DNA of 64,000 nucleotides, taken from the NCBI GenBank assembly GCA_964057225.1, contig OZ059900.1, positions 20,785,638 through 20,849,637 on the forward strand, read 5' to 3'. The notes below the pieces were generated by a model. It did no database searches, had not been told where the DNA came from, and saw only the letters and a program-made list of their open reading frames with translations. The stretch is from Auanema rhodensis (Eukaryota; Nematoda; Chromadorea; Rhabditida; Rhabditidae). The translations under genes were made by a program, and so were the position numbers. Below, piece by piece: positions 36,591 through 49,578 of this stretch (its first letter is position 1; each line of letters opens with the position of its first letter).

Positions 36591-39325
36591 TTTTATAGTG
36601 TTCAGCATGTAAAATACTTCATTTTAGTATGTAACACGCTGAAATTCGTTGCATTTGACGACTCATATGAACAAAAATCGATTTAATCAATATTAGCCAT
36701 AAGGGGCGTGCCCTCAGAATATGCTAATTTCCTTAATTTTCTAACCCCTGTTTTTTTGTCGTGAAAGTGGAACTAGACGTTGTAGGAACAATTTTGAGCT
36801 AGGTTTCATTGACATTGCATGAGTTTGAACACATGAAATCGTAAGTCAAAACCTTGTTTACAGCGAAATTTCCAAAAACTGGTTTTCCAGCATAATAAAA
36901 TATTTCTCATGGGAAATACTGTGTTTTTGTATTTTTCTAGTGTTCAGCATGTAAAATACTTCATTTTAGTATGTAACACGCTGAAATTCGTTGCATTTGA
37001 CGACTCATATGAACAAAAATCGATTTAATCAATATTAGCCATAAGGGGCGTGCCCTCAGAATATGCTAATTTCCTAAATTTTCTAACCCCTGTTTTTTTG
37101 TCGTGAAAGTGGAACTAGACGTTGTAGGAACAATTTTGAGCTAGGTTTCATTGACATTGCATGAGTTTGAACACATGAAATCGTAAGTCAAAACCTTGTT
37201 TACAGCGAAATTTCCAAAAACTGGTTTTCCAGCATAATAAAATATTTCTCATGGGAAATACTGTGTTTTTGTATTTTTCTAGTGTTCAGCATGTAAAATG
37301 CTTCATTTTAGTATGTAACACGCTGAAATTCGTTGCATTTGACGACTCATATGAACAAAAATCGATTTAATCAATATTAGCCATAAGGGGCGTGCCCTCA
37401 GAATATGCTAATTTCCTTAATTTTCTAACCCCTGTTTTTTTGTCGTGAAAGTGAAACTAGACGTTGTAGGAACAATTTTGAGCTAGGTTTCATTGACATT
37501 GCATGAGTTTGAACACATGAAATCGTAAGTCAAAACCTTGTTTACAGCGAAATTTCCAAAAACTGGTTTTCCAGCATAATAAAATATTTCTCATGGGAAA
37601 TACTGTGTTTTTGTATTTTTATAGTGTTCAGCATGTAAAATGCTTCATTTTAGTATGTAACACGCTGAAATTCGTTGCATTTGACGACTCATATGAACAA
37701 AAATCGATTTAATCAATATTAGCCATAAGGGGCGTGCCCTCAGAATATGCTAATTTCCTTAATTTTCTAACCCCTGTTTTTTTGTCGTGAAAGTGGAATT
37801 AGACGTTGTAGGAACAATTTTGAGCTAGGTTTCATTGACATTGCATGAGTTTGAACACATGAAATCGTAAGTCAAAACCTTGTTTACAGCGAAATTTCCA
37901 AAAACTGGTTTTCCAGCATAATAAAATATTTCTCATGGGAAATACAGTGTTTTTGTATTTTTCTAGTGTTCAGCATGTAAAATACTTCATTTTAGTATGT
38001 AACACGCTGAAATTCGTTGCATTTGACGACTCATATGAACAAAAATCGATTTAATCAATATTAGCCATAAGGGGCGTGCCCTCAGAATATGCTGATTTCC
38101 TTAATTTTCTAACCCCTGTTTTTTTGTCGTGAAAGTGGAACTAGACGTTGTAGGAACAATTTTGAGCTAGGTTTCATTGACATTGCATGAGTTTGAACAC
38201 ATGAAATCGTAAGTCAAAACCTTGTTTACAGCGAAATTTCCAAAAACTGGTTTTCCAGCATAATAAAATATTTCTCATGGGAAATACTGTGTTTTTGTAT
38301 TTTTCTAGTGTTCAGCATGTGAAATGCTTCATTTTAGTATGTAACACGCTGAAATTCGTTGCATTTGACGACTCATATGAACAAAAATCGATTTAATCAA
38401 TATTAGCCATAAGGGGCGTGCCCTCAGAATATGCTAATTTCCTTAATTTTCTAACCCCTGTTTTTTTGTCGTGAAAGTGGAACTAGACGTTGTAGGAACA
38501 ATTTTGAGCTAGGTTTCATTGACATTGCATGAGTTTGAACACATGAAATCGTAAGTCAAAAACTTGTTTACAGCGAAATTTCCAAAAACTGGTTTTCCAG
38601 CATAATAAAATATTTCTCATGGGAAATACTGTGTTTTTGTATTTTTATAGTGTTCAGCATGTAAAATGCTTCATTTTAGTATGTAACACGCTGAAATTCG
38701 TTGCATTTGACGACTCATATGAACAAAAATCGATTTAATCAATATTAGCCATAAGAGGCGTGCCCTCAGAATATGCTAATTTCCTTAATTTTCTAACCCC
38801 TGTTTTTTTGTCGTGAAAGTGGAACTAGACGTTGTAGGAACAATTTTGAGCTAGGTTTCATTGACATTGCATGAGTTTGAACACATGAAATCGTAAGTCA
38901 AAAACTTGTTTACAGCGAAATTTCCAAAAACTGGTTTTCCAGCATAATAAAATATTTCTCATGGGAAATACTGTGTTTTTGTATTTTTCTAGTGTTCAGC
39001 ATGTGAAATGCTTCATTTTAGTATGTAACACGCTGAAATTCGTTGCATTTGACGACTCATATGAACAAAAATCGATTTAATCAATATTAGCCATAAGGGG
39101 CGTGCCCTCAGAATATGCTAATTTCCTTAATTTTCTAACCCCTGTTTTTTGTCGTGAAAGTGGAACTAGACGTTGTAGGAACAATTTTGAGCTAGGTTTC
39201 ATTGACATTGCATGAGTTTGAACACATGAAATCGTAAGTCAAAACCTTGTTTACAGCGAAATTTCCAAAAACTGGTTTTCCAGCATAATAAAATATTTCT
39301 CATGGGAAATACTGTGTTTTTGTAT

Positions 39326-40007
39326 TTTTCTAGTGTTCAGCATGTAAAATGCTTCATTTTAGTATGTAACACGCTGAAATTCGTTGCACTTGACGACTCA
39401 TATGAACAAAAATCGATTTAATCAATATTAGCCATAAGGGGCGTGCCCTCAGAATATGCTAATTTCCTTAATTTTCTAACCCCTGTTTTTTGTCGTGAAA
39501 GTGGAACTAGACGTTGTAGGAACAATTTTGAGCTAGGTTTCATTGACATTGCATGAGTTTGAACACATGAAATCGTAAGTCAAAACCTTGTTTACAGCGA
39601 AATTTCCAAAAACTGGTTTTCCAGCATAATAAAATATTTCTCATGGGAAATACTGTGTTTTTGTATTTTTCTAGTGTTCAGCATGTAAAATGCTTCATTT
39701 TAGTATGTAACACGCTGAAATTCGTTGCACTTGACGACTCATATGAACAAAAATCGATTTAATCAATATTAGCCATAAGGGGCGTGCCCTCAGAATATGC
39801 TAATTTCCTTAATTTTCTAACCCCTGTTTTTTGTCGTGAAAGTGGAACTAGACGTTGTAGGAACAATTTTGAGCTAGGTTTCATTGACATTGCATGAGTT
39901 TGAACACATGAAATCGTAAGTCAAAACCTTGTTTACAGCGAAATTTCCAAAAACTGGTTTTCCAGCATAATAAAATATTTCTCATGGGAAATACTGTGTT
40001 TTTGTAT
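39326..40007 (-). repeat. Two adjacent near-identical 341-bp monomers
   Basis: The copies at 39326 and 39667 both carry GTTGCACTTGACG and a 6-T run. This is the shortest-range duplication in the window, a single-monomer tandem duplication. Confidence 0.85.
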
Positions 40008-41374
40008 TTTTCTAGTGTTCAGCATGTAAAATACTTCATTTTAGTATGTAACACGCTGAAATTCGTTGCATTTGACGACTCATATGAACAAAAATCGATT
40101 TAATCAATATTAGCCATAAGGGGCGTGCCCTCAGAATATGCTAATTTCCTAAATTTTCTAACCCCTGTTTTTTTGTCGTGAAAGTGGAACTAGACGTTGT
40201 ACGAACAGTTTTGAGCTAGGTTTCATTGACATTGCATGAGTTTGAACACATGAAATCGTAAGTCAAAACCTTGTTTACAGCGAAATTTCCAAAAACTGGT
40301 TTTCCAGCATAATAAAATATTTCTCATGGGAAAAACTGTGTTTTTGTATTTTTCTAGTGTTCAGCATGTAAAATGCTTCATTTTAGTATGTAACACGCTG
40401 AAATTCGTTGCATTTGACGACTCATATGAACAAAAATCGATTTAATCAATATTAGCCATAAGGGGCGTGCCCTCAGAATATGCTAATTTCCTTAATTTTC
40501 TAACCCCTGTTTTTTTGTCGTGAAAGTGGAATTAGACGTTGTAGGAACAATTTTGAGCTAGGTTTCATTGACATTGCATGAGTTTGAACACATGAAATCG
40601 TAAGTCAAAACCTTGTTTACAGCGAAATTTCCAAAAACTGGTTTTCCAGCATAATAAAATATTTCTCATGGGAAATACAGTGTTTTTGTATTTTTCTAGT
40701 GTTCAGCATGTAAAATACTTCATTTTAGTATGTAACACGCTGAAATTCGTTGCATTTGACGACTCATATGAACAAAAATCGATTTAATCAATATTAGCCA
40801 TAAGGGGCGTGCCCTCAGAATATGCTAATTTCCTTAATTTTCTAACCCCTGTTTTTTTGTCGTGAACGTGGAACTAGACGTTGTAGGAACAATTTTGAGC
40901 TAGGTTTCATTGACATTGCATGAGTTTGAACACATGAAATCGTAAGTCAAAAACTTGTTTACAGCGAAATTTCCAAAAACTGGTTTTCCAGCATAATAAA
41001 ATATTTCTCATGGGAAATACTGTGTTTTTGTATTTTTCTAGTGTTCAGCATGTGAAATGCTTCATTTTAGTATGTAACACGCTGAAATTCGTTGCATTTG
41101 ACGACTCATATGAACAAAAATCGATTTAATCAATATTAGCCATAAGGGGCGTGCCCTCAGAATATGCTAATTTCCTTAATTTTCTAACCCCTGTTTTTTG
41201 TCGTGAAAGTGGAACTAGACGTTGTAGGAACAATTTTGAGCTAGGTTTCATTGACATTGCATGAGTTTGAACACATGAAATCGTAAGTCAAAACCTTGTT
41301 TACAGCGAAATTTCCAAAAACTGGTTTTCCAGCATAATAAAATATTTCTCATGGGAAATACTGTGTTTTTGTAT

Positions 41375-44300
41375 TTTTATAGTGTTCAGCATATAAAATG
41401 CTTCATTTTAGTATGTAACACGCTGAAATTCGTTGCATTTGACGACTCATATGAACAAAAATCGATTTAATCAATATTAGCCATAAGAGGCGTGCCCTCA
41501 GAATATGCTAATTTCCTTAATTTTCTAACCCCTGTTTTTTTGTCGTGAAAGTGGAACTAGACGTTGTAATAACAATTTTGAGCTAGGTTTCATTGACATT
41601 GCATGAGTTTGAACACATGAAATCGTAAGTCAAAACCTTGTTTACAGCGAAATTTCCAAAAACTGGTTTTCCAGCATAATAAAATATTTCTCATGGGAAA
41701 TACTGTGTTTTTGTTTTTTTCTAGTGTTCAGCATGTGAAATGCTTCATTTTAGTATGTAACACGCTGAAATTCGTTGCATTTGACGACTCATATGAACAA
41801 AAATCGATTTAATCAATATTAGCCATAAGGGGCGTGCCCTCAGAATATGCTAATTTCCTTAATTTTCTAACCCCTGTTTTGTTGTCGTGAAAGTGGAACT
41901 AGACGTTGTAGGAACAATTTTGAGCTAGGTTTCATTGACATTGCATGAGTTTGAACACATGAAATCGTAAGTCAAAACCTTGTTTACAGCGAAATTTCCA
42001 AAAACTGGTTTTCCAGCATAATAAAATATTTCTCATGGGAAATACTGTGTTTTTGTATTTTTCTAGTGTTCAGCATGTAAAATGCTTCATTTTAGTATGT
42101 AACACGCTGAAATTCGTTTCATTTGACGACTCATATGAACAAAAATCGATTTAATCAATATTAGCCATAAGGGGCGTGCCCTCAGAATATGCTAATTTCC
42201 TTAATTTTCTAACCCCTGTTTTTTTGTCGTGAAAGTGGAACTAGACGTTGTAGGAACAATTTTGAGCTAGGTTTCATTGACATTGCATGAGTTTGAACAC
42301 ATGAAATCGTAAGTCAAAACCTTGTTTACAGCGAAATTTCCAAAAACTGGTTTTCCAGCATAATAAAATATTTCTCATGGGAAATACTGTGTTTTTGTAT
42401 TTTTATAGTGTTCAGCATGTAAAATTTTTCATTTTAGTATGTAACACGCTGAAATTCGTTGCATTTGACGACTCATATGAACAAAAATCGATTTAATCAA
42501 TATTAGCCATAAAGGGCGTGCCCTCAGAATATGCTAATTTCCTTAATTTTCTAACCCCTGTTTTGTTGTCGTGAAAGTGGAACTAGACGTTGTAGGAACA
42601 ATTTTGAGCTAGGTTTCATTGACATTGCATGAGTTTGAACACATGAAATCGTAAGTCAAAACCTTGTTTACAGCGAACTTTCCAAAAACTGGTTTTCCAG
42701 CATAATAAAATATTTCTTATGGGAAATACTGTGTTTTTGTATTTTTCTAGTGTTCAGCATGTGAAATGCTTCATTTTAGTATGTAACACGCTGAAATTCG
42801 TTGCATTTGACGACTCATATGAACAAAAATCGATTTAATCAATATTAGCCATAAGGGGCGTGCCCTCAGAATATGCTAATTTCCTTAATTTTCTAACCCC
42901 TGTTTTGTTGTCGTGAAAGTGGAACTAGACGTTGTAGGAACAATTTTGAGCTAGGTTTCATTGACATTGCATGAGTTTGAACACATGAAATCGTAAGTCA
43001 AAACCTTGTTTACAGCGAAATTTCCAAAAACTGGTTTTCCAGCATAATAAAATATTTCTCATGGGAAATACTGTGTTTTTGTATTTTTCTAGTGTTCAGC
43101 ATGTAAAATGCTTCATTTTAGTATGTAACACGCTGAAATTCGTTGCATTTGACGACTCATATGAACAAAAATCGATTTAATCAATATTAGCCATAAGGGG
43201 CGTGCCCTCAGAATATGCTAATTTCCTTAATTTTCTAACCCCTGTTTTGTTGTCGTGAAAGTGGAACTAGACGTTGTAGGAACAATTTTGAGCTAGGTTT
43301 CATTGACATTGCATGAGTTTGAACACATGAAATCGTAAGTCAAAAACTTGTTTACAGCGAAATTTCCAAAAACTGGTTTTCCAGCATAATAAAATATTTC
43401 TCATGGGAAATACTGTGTTTTTGTATTTTTATAGTGTTCAGCATATAAAATGCTTCATTTTAGTATGTAACACGCTGAAATTCGTTGCATTTGACGACTC
43501 ATATGAACAAAAATCGATTTAATCAATATTAGCCATAAGAGGCGTGCCCTCAGAATATGCTAATTTCCTTAATTTTCTAACCCCTGTTTTTTTGTCGTGA
43601 AAGTGGAACTAGACGTTGTAATAACAATTTTGAGCTAGGTTTCATTGACATTGCATGAGTTTGAACACATGAAATCGTAAGTCAAAACCTTGTTTACAGC
43701 GAAATTTCCAAAAACTGGTTTTCCAGCATAATAAAATATTTCTCATGGGAAATACTGTGTTTTTGTTTTTTTCTAGTGTTCAGCATGTGAAATGCTTCAT
43801 TTTAGTATGTAACACGCTGAAATTCGTTGCATTTGACGACTCATATGAACAAAAATCGATTTAATCAATATTAGCCATAAGGGGCGTGCCCTCAGAATAT
43901 GCTAATTTCCTTAATTTTCTAACCCCTGTTTTGTTGTCGTGAAAGTGGAACTAGACGTTGTAGGAACAATTTTGAGCTAGGTTTCATTGACATTGCATGA
44001 GTTTGAACACATGAAATCGTAAGTCAAAACCTTGTTTACAGCGAAATTTCCAAAAACTGGTTTTCCAGCATAATAAAATATTTCTCATGGGAAATACTGT
44101 GTTTTTGTATTTTTCTAGTGTTCAGCATGTAAAATGCTTCATTTTAGTATGTAACACGCTGAAATTCGTTTCATTTGACGACTCATATGAACAAAAATCG
44201 ATTTAATCAATATTAGCCATAAGGGGCGTGCCCTCAGAATATGCTAATTTCCTTAATTTTCTAACCCCTGTTTTTTTGTCGTGAAAGTGGAACTAGACGT

Positions 44301-45478
44301 TGTAGGAACAATTTTGAGCTAGGTTTCATTGACATTGCATGAGTTTGAACACATGAAATCGTAAGTCAAAACCTTGTTTACAGCGAAATTTCCAAAAACT
44401 GGTTTTCCAGCATAATAAAATATTTCTCATGGGAAATACTGTGTTTTTGTATTTTTATAGTGTTCAGCATGTAAAATGTTTCATTTTAGTATGTAACACG
44501 CTGAAATTCGTTGCATTTGACGACTCATATGAACAAAAATCGATTTAATCAATATTAGCCATAAAGGGCGTGCCCTCAGAATATGCTAATTTCCTTAATT
44601 TTCTAACCCCTGTTTTGTTGTCGTGAAAGTGGAACTAGACGTTGTAGGAACAATTTTGAGCTAGGTTTCATTGACATTGCATGAGTTTGAACACATGAAA
44701 TCGTAAGTCAAAACCTTGTTTACAGCGAACTTTCCAAAAACTGGTTTTCCAGCATAATAAAATATTTCTTATGGGAAATACTGTGTTTTTGTATTTTTCT
44801 AGTGTTCAGCATGTGAAATGCTTCATTTTAGTATGTAACACGCTGAAATTCGTTGCATTTGACGACTCATATGAACAAAAATCGATTTAATCAATATTAG
44901 CCATAAGGGGCGTGCCCTCAGAATATGCTAATTTCCTTAATTTTCTAACCCCTGTTTTGTTGTCGTGAAAGTGGAACTAGACGTTGTAGGAACAATTTTG
45001 AGCTAGGTTTCATTGACATTGCATGAGTTTGAACACATGAAATCGTAAGTCAAAACCTTGTTTACAGCGAAATTTCCAAAAACTGGTTTTCCAGCATAAT
45101 AAAATATTTCTCATGGGAAATACTGTGTTTTTGTATTTTTCTAGTGTTCAGCATGTAAAATGCTTCATTTTAGTATGTAACACGCTGAAATTCGTTGCAT
45201 TTGACGACTCATATGAACAAAAATCGATTTAATCAATATTAGCCATAAGGGGCGTGCCCTCAGAATATGCTAATTTCCTTAATTTTCTAACCCCTGTTTT
45301 GTTGTCGTGAAAGTGGAACTAGACGTTGTAGGAACAATTTTGAGCTAGGTTTCATTGACATTGCATGAGTTTGAACACATGAAATCGTAAGTCAAAACCT
45401 TGTTTACAGCGAAATTTCCAAAAACTGGTTTTCCAGCATAATAAAATATTTCTCATGGGAAATACTGTGTTTTTGTAT
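41375..45478 (-). repeat. Tandem 6-monomer higher-order repeat (2 x 2,052 bp)
   Basis: The units at 41375-43426 and 43427-45478 are each exactly six monomers. Shared markers in order are: CATATAAAATG with AAGAGGCG, GTAATAAC and TGTTTTTTTCTAG; GTGAAATGC with GTTTTGTTG; CGTTTCATTTG; a GTTTCATTTT-type monomer with AAAGGGCG, GAACTTTCC and TTCTTATGGG; GTGAAATGC; and a GTTTTGTTG monomer. The first unit has private AAATTTTTCATT and AAAAACTTG. This is among the cleanest higher-order repeats here. Confidence 0.88.
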
Positions 45479-47186
45479 TTTTCTAGTGTTCAGCATGTAA
45501 AATGCTTCATTTTAGTATGTAACACGCTGAAATTCGTTGCATTTGACGACTCATATGAACAAAAATCGATTTAATCAATATTAGCCATAAGGGGCGTGCC
45601 CTCAGAATATGCTAATTTCCTTAATTTTCTAACCCCTGTTTTTTGTCGTGAAAGTGGAACTAGACGTTGTAGGAACAATTTTGAGCTAGGTTTCATTGAC
45701 ATTGCATGAGTTTGAACACATGAAATCGTAAGTCAAAACCTTGTTTACAGCGAAATTTCCAAAAACTGGTTTTCCAGCATAATAAAATATTTCTCATGGG
45801 AAATACTGTGTTTTTGTATTTTTATAGTGTTCAGCATGTGAAATGCTTCATTTTAGTATGTAACACGCTGAAATTCGTTGCATTTGACGACTCATATGAA
45901 CAAAAATCGATTTAATCAATATTAGCCATAAGGGGCGTGCCCTCAGAATATGCTAATTTCCTTAATTTTCTAACCCCTGTTTTTTTGTCGTGAAAGTGGA
46001 ATTAGACGTTGTAGGAACAATTTTGAGCTAGGTTTCATTGACATTGCATGAGTTTGAACACATGAAATCGTAAGTCAAAACCTTGTTTACAGCGAAACTT
46101 CCAAAAACTGGTTTTCCAGCATAATAAAATATTTCTCATGGGAAATACTGTGTTTTTGTATTTTTATGGTGTTCAGCATGTAAAATGCTTCATTTTAGTA
46201 TGTAACACGCTGAAATTCGTTGCATTTGACGACTCATATGAACAAAAATCGATTTAATCAATATTAGCCATAAGGGTCGTGCCCTCAGAATATGCTAATT
46301 TCCTTAATTTTCTAACCCCTGTTTTTTTGTCGTGAAAGTGGAACTAGACGTTGTAGGAACCGGTTTGGGCTAGGTTTCATTGACATTGCATGAGTTTGAA
46401 CACTTGAAATCGTAAGTCAAAACCTTGTTTACAGCGAAATTTCCAAAAAGTGGTTTTCCAGCATAATAAAATATTTCTCATGGGAAATACTGTGTTTTTG
46501 TATTTTTCTAGTGTTCAGCATGTAAAATGCTTCATTTAAGTATGTGACACGCTGAAATTCGTTGCATTTGACGACTCATATGAACAAAAATCGATTTAAT
46601 CAATATTAGCCATAAGGGGCGTGCCCTCAGATTATGCTAATTTCCTTAATTTTCTAACCCCTGTTTTTTGTCGTGAAAGTGGAACTAGACGTTGTAGGAA
46701 CAATTTTGAGCTAGGTTTCATTGACATTGCATGAGTTTGAACACATGAAATCGTAAGTCAAAACCTTGTTTACAGCGAAATTTCCAAAAACTGGTTTTCC
46801 AGCATAATAAAATATTTCTCATGGGAAAAACTGTGTTTTTGTATTTTTCTAGTGTTCAGCATGTAAAATGCTTCATTTAAGTATGTAACACGCTGAAATT
46901 CGTTGCATTTGACTACTCATATGAACAAAAATCGATTTAATCAATATTAGCCATAAGGGGCGTGCCCTCAGAATATGCTAATTTCCTTAATTTTCTAACC
47001 CCTGTTTTTTTGTCGTGAAAGTGGAACTAGACGTTGTACAAACAATTTTGAGCTAGGTTTCATTGACATTGCATGAGTTTGAACACATGAAATCGTAAGT
47101 CAAAACCTTGTTTACAGCGAAATTTCCAAAAACTGGTTTTCCAGCATAATAAAATATTTCTCATGGGAAATACTGTGTTTTTGTAT

Positions 47187-48553
47187 TTTTCTAGTGTTCA
47201 GCATGTAAAATGCTTCATTTTAGTATGTAACACGCTGAAATTCGTTGCATTTGACGACTCATATGAACAAAAATCGATTTAATCAATATTAGCCATAAGG
47301 GGCGTGCCCTCAGAATATGCTAATTTCCTTAATTTTCTAACCCCTGTTTTTTTGTCGTGAAAGTGGAACTAGACGTTGTACGAACAATTTTGAGCTAGGT
47401 TTCATTGACATTGCATGAGTTTGAACACATGAAATTGTAAGTCAAAACCTTGTTTACAGCGAAAATTCCAAAAACTGGTTTCCAGTATAATAAAATATTT
47501 CTCATGGGAAATACTGTGTTTTTGTATTTTTCTAGTGTTCAGCATGTAAAATGCTTCATTTAAGTATGTAACACGCTGAAATTCGTTGCATTTGACTACT
47601 CATATGAACAAAAATCGATTTAATCAATATTAGCCATAAGGGGCGTGCCCTCAGAATATGCTAATTTCCTTAATTTTCTAACCCCTGTTTTTTTGTCGTG
47701 AAAGTGGAACTAGACGTTGTACAAACAATTTTGAGCTAGGTTTCATTGACATTGCATGAGTTTGAACACATGAAATCGTAAGTCAAAACCTTGTTTACAG
47801 CGAAATTTCCAAAAACTGGTTTTCCAGCATAATAAAATATTTCTCATGGGAAATACTGTGTTTTTGTATTTTTCTAGTGTTCAGCATGTAAAATACTTCA
47901 TTTTAGTATGTAACACGCTGAAATATGTTGCATTTGACGACTCATATGAACAAACATCGATTTAATCAATATTAGCCATAAGGGGCGTGCCCTCAGAATA
48001 TGCTAATTTCCTTAATTTTCTAACCCCTGTTTTTTTGTCGTGAAAGTGTAACTAGACGTTGTACGAACAATTTTGAGCTCGGTTTCATTGACATTGCATG
48101 AGTTTGAACACATGAAATCGTAAGTCAAAACCTTGTTTACAGCGAAATTTCCAAAAACTGGTTTTCCAGCATAATAAAATATTTCTTATGGGAAATACTG
48201 TGTTTTTGTATTTTTCTAGTGTTCAGCATGTAAAATACTTCATTTTAGTATGTAACACGCTGAAATTCGTTGCATTTGACGACTCATATGAACAAAAATC
48301 GATTTAATCAATATTAGCCATAAGGGGCGTGCCCTCAGAATATGCTAATTTCCTAAATTTTCTAACCCCTGTTTTTTTGTCGTGAAAGTGGAACTAGACG
48401 TTGTACGAACAGTTTTGAGCTAGGTTTCATTGACATTGCATGAGTTTGAACACATGAAATCGTAAGTCAAAACCTTGTTTACAGCGAAATTTCCAAAAAC
48501 TGGTTTTCCAGCATAATAAAATATTTCTCATGGGAAAAACTGTGTTTTTGTAT
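47187..48553 (-). repeat. Segment duplicated 23 monomers away (55045-56411)
   Basis: Four monomers match 55045-56411 at a 7,858-bp offset: GAAAATTCC with GGTTTCCAGTAT; ATTTAAGTATG with GACTACTC and GTACAAAC; AATACTTC with AAGTGTAACTAG and TTCTTATGGG; and AATACTTC with CCTAAATTTTC, GAACAGTTTT and GGGAAAAACTG. Private changes in this copy include GAAATATGTTGC, CAAACATCG and GAGCTCGG; in the other copy, GTGTTTAGC and CATATGCAC. Confidence 0.8.
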
Positions 48554-49578
48554 TTTTCTAGTGTTCAGCATGTAAAATGCTTCATTTTAGTATGTAACAC
48601 GCTGAAATTCGTTGCATTTGACGACTCATATGAACAAAAATCGATTTAATCAATATTAGCCATAAGGGGCGTGCCCTCAGAATATGCTAATTTCCTAAAT
48701 TTTCTAACCCCTGTTTTTTTGTCGTGAAAGTGGAACTAGACGTTGTACGAACAGTTTTGAGCTAGGTTTCATTGACATTGCATGAGTTTGAACACATGAA
48801 ATCGTAAGTCAAAACCTTGTTTACAGCGAAAATTCCAAAAACTGGTTTCCAGTATAATAAAATATTTCTCATGGGAAATACTGTGTTTTTGTATTTTTCT
48901 AGTGTTCAGCATGTAAAATGCTTCATTTAAGTATGTAACACGCTGAAATTCGTTGCATTTGACGACTCATATGAACAAAAATCGATTTAATCAATATTAG
49001 CCATAAGGGGCGTGCCCTCAGAATATGCTAATTTCCTTAATTTTCTAACCCCTGTTTTTTTGTCGTGAAAGTGGAACTAGACGTTGTAGGAACAATTTTG
49101 AGCTAGGTTTCATTGACATTGCATGAGTTTGAACACATGAAATCGTAAGTCAAAACCTTGTTTACAGCGAAATTTCCAAAAACTCGTTTTCCAGCATAAT
49201 AAAATATTTCTCATGGGAAATACTGTGTTTTTGTATTTTTTTAGTGTTCAGCATGTAAAATGCTTCATTTTAGTATGTAACACGCTGAAATTAATTGCAT
49301 TTGACGACTCATATGAACAAAAATCGATTTAATCAATATTAGCCATAAGGGGCGTGCCCTCAGAATATGCTAATTTCCTTAATTTTCTAACCCCTGTTTT
49401 TTTGTCGTGAAAGTGGAACTAGACGTTGTACGAACAATTTTGAGCTAGGTTTCATTGACATTGCATGAGTTTGAACACATGAAATCGTAAGTCAAAACCT
49501 TGTTTACAGCGAACTTTCCAAAAACTGGTTTTCCAGCATAATAAAATATTTCTCATGGGAAATACTGTGTTTTTGTAT

